Positions 62,793-64,000 of a stretch of 64,000 nt of DNA are shown piece after piece. This DNA comes from an uncultured Piscinibacter sp. (GTDB taxonomy: Bacteria > Pseudomonadota > Gammaproteobacteria > Burkholderiales > Burkholderiaceae_C). Made by a program: the position numbers and the translations under genes. Location of the stretch: positions 1 through 64,000 of the forward strand of contig NZ_CALFYO010000020.1 in NCBI RefSeq assembly GCF_937952055.1, given 5' to 3'. A model generated the notes under the pieces. It was not told the origin of the DNA, ran no database searches, and was given only the letters and a program-made list of their open reading frames with translations. How positions within the stretch are numbered: position 1 is the first letter of the stretch; every line of letters begins with the position of its first letter.

Positions 62793-63187
62793 GATTCACT
62801 CTTGGTCCAGTAGTCCGCCTTCTCCGGAATCACCCAGCGCACGCCACCGCGCGGGTCTACACGGTCTCCCCTGTACCGAGGAATCAGGTGGATATGGAGG
62901 TGGAGGACCGTTTGACCGGCAGCGACGCCGTCGTTGATGCCAATGTTGAATGCATCCGGTGCGTGCTTGCGTGTCACCTCGTCCCTCGCCTTGTCCAGCA
63001 AAGAAAGAAGTCCAAGTCGCTCCGCTTCCGTGGCGTCGAAGAAGGAGGCAACGTGCCTCTTGGGGATGACAAGGCTGTGCCCGGCGGATACCGGGAAGCC
63101 GTCGAGTATCCAAACCGCGTGGTCATTCTCGGCGCAGACGCGCTCACGAGGAAGCGTGCAGAAGACGCACTGGCTCTTCGTGCTCAT
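62789..63187 (-). CDS. HIT-family nucleotide hydrolase/transferase
   Basis: 132 aa. The histidine triad HLHIHLIPR (about 94), an N-terminal zinc-like CVFC and IPKRHVASF. It acts on nucleotide phosphoanhydrides such as AppppA or AMP derivatives. Overlaps both neighbours by four bases, so its nucleotide activity may serve the flanking nucleases. Confidence 0.88.
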   Translation of the reverse strand: MSTKSQCVFCTLPRERVCAENDHAVWILDGFPVSAGHSLVIPKRHVASFFDATEAERLGLLSLLDKARDEVTRKHAPDAFNIGINDGVAAGQTVLHLHIHLIPRYRGDRVDPRGGVRWVIPEKADYWTKSES

Positions 63188-64000
63188 GCGACAACCTTAC
63201 GAAACGAGGCGCGATAGTCAATCGGCTCAAGATTGAGCTGCCGGGAAACATCACCGCGCAGCATGTACAAGGCTGGCGATTGTCGAAACTGGAAAACTCG
63301 GTAGAGGAAGAACGCCTCGCCGGCCTCCTTCGAGAACTCGAGCTCGTTGCGGCTGATGATGAAGGATGAGGCGTGCGTTCCGTTGGTCGTTTTGACCTCG
63401 ATGTACCGGGGCTGGCTAGGTGCGTCATAGGACAGGATGTCGTAGCCGGCCCCATCTCCTAGCCGGTCGGACACCCACTCAAGGCGTTCAAACAGTTCGC
63501 CCAGGCGAGCATCGACCAGCCGCTTGTGCTCGAAGTCGATGACCCACTCCTCGCCGGCGCGCCCGAGCTTCCTGTTGACCTCGTCACGGCTGGCGAAATC
63601 CACCTTTCTCGGCAGGCGCACGCGCGGTCCGACGAGTTCAACGGCTGCGACTGCCTCAATCGGCGGTGGGTCTACTACTACGGCGCGGTAGGTCCTCTCG
63701 GCAGGAGTCTTGACCTCTTCCAGCGAGTCGACCAGTCTGCCGACGAGCTCCGCGTTGCCGAGGACGAACGACTGCACCGCCTTTCGTAGAAGTAGCTGTG
63801 CATTGCTTCGGGGCTTGTAGCCCGAGATGTAGGGTAGCCCCAATCCAAGCAGCACAGCGCTGATGTTCTGGTGTTTTAGTTCGACGGACGCCTTACTTCG
63901 GCCTCGAAGACTCTGCCGCAGTGCCGCATTGAACTCGGTCTTCTTGTAGGTCTCCTGGTTTGCCTCGAGGCGAAGCATCTCGAAGTACGACGCTACGGTC
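63184..64000 (-). CDS. DUF3883 nuclease-like protein, 5' end outside window
   Basis: At least 271 residues, open at the window end: upstream of the ATG at 63978 the frame reads TVASYFE, which fits the conserved N-part, so the true start is beyond 64000. C-terminal DUF3883 with GRAGEEWVIDFEHKRL, GDGAGYDILSYDAPSQPRYI and EVKTTNG, a PD-(D/E)xK-like pattern. First known gene of the DUF3883-HIT-HNH operon. Confidence 0.83.
   Translation of the reverse strand, partial: TVASYFEMLRLEANQETYKKTEFNAALRQSLRGRSKASVELKHQNISAVLLGLGLPYISGYKPRSNAQLLLRKAVQSFVLGNAELVGRLVDSLEEVKTPAERTYRAVVVDPPPIEAVAAVELVGPRVRLPRKVDFASRDEVNRKLGRAGEEWVIDFEHKRLVDARLGELFERLEWVSDRLGDGAGYDILSYDAPSQPRYIEVKTTNGTHASSFIISRNELEFSKEAGEAFFLYRVFQFRQSPALYMLRGDVSRQLNLEPIDYRASFRKVVA

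Noticed and set aside
1..64000. CRISPR arrays, rRNA genes and insertion sequences
   Set aside because: I saw no regularly spaced repeats, no rRNA stretches and no transposase genes in the window.

Overview
The window reads as a high-GC betaproteobacterial chromosome, most likely order Burkholderiales. That placement is inferred from the surE-pcm-nlpD-rpoS and mltG-tmk-holB-pilZ-tatD arrangements, the protein sequences and the strong GC bias in third positions; no 16S gene is present. It has three parts: a small integrated element (1-10.5 kb), a conserved housekeeping block (10.5-30.9 kb), and a large defence-type island (30.9 kb to the window end, where it is still open).

Part 1 (7-10530) is a 10.5-kb satellite-like element inserted in the 3' end of a tRNA-Val(TAC) gene. 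A 49-bp direct repeat (7-55 and 10482-10530) marks attL and attR. The element encodes a tyrosine integrase, an AlpA-like HTH protein, a CHC2 zinc-finger primase fragment, a DUF3987 helicase-like protein, a small-terminase-like HTH protein and an HK97-type major capsid protein. It has no intact large terminase, portal or tail genes; a frameshifted remnant of a large-terminase C-terminus remains at 1891-2150. Six copies of an 8-bp word (five exact) lie just inside the two ends and look like integrase arm sites. Small plus-strand cargo genes sit next to attL.

Part 2 is ordinary chromosome: ppiD, tRNA-His, a NarL-type two-component pair, a quinone oxidoreductase, surE-pcm-nlpD-rpoS, an iron-type alcohol dehydrogenase convergent with rpoS, an esterase, a thioesterase-GNAT fusion, an NRDE protein, a DUF4936 protein, ygfZ, mltG-tmk-holB-pilZ-tatD, an ankyrin protein and a small conserved protein.

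Part 3 starts with a DUF2075 helicase remnant and contains four blocks. (a) 31678-37432 (+) is a five-gene envelope operon: a polytopic coiled-coil protein, a membrane-anchored vWA-like protein, a MotA/ExbB/ZorA-like protein, a single-pass ZorB/ExbD-like protein and an exported thermonuclease. (b) 38459-56160 (-) is a nine-gene translationally coupled operon. It joins Wadjet jetABCD to a TerB-N/TerB-C membrane protein, a BrxD-like ATPase, an Lhr/BrxHI-like helicase, a YhaO/Mre11-like phosphoesterase and a YhaN/Rad50-like ATPase. A divergent WYL regulator faces it across a perfect-arm dyad at 56209-56241. (c) 57348-60713 (-) is a TerY-PP2C-kinase phosphorylation triad. (d) 60818 to the end (-) holds a second thermonuclease with a 69-aa partner, and an HNH-HIT-DUF3883 operon. 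A broken integrase lies between (a) and (b), and two inverted thermonuclease paralogues bracket most of the island.

The main hypothesis is that block (b) is one composite anti-plasmid/anti-phage machine. Wadjet would recognise and cut circular DNA, and the helicase plus the Mre11/Rad50-like nuclease would process the ends. The TerB protein could link it to the membrane and possibly to the TerY phosphorylation triad. The envelope operon (a) is the least recognisable and may be a second undescribed system.
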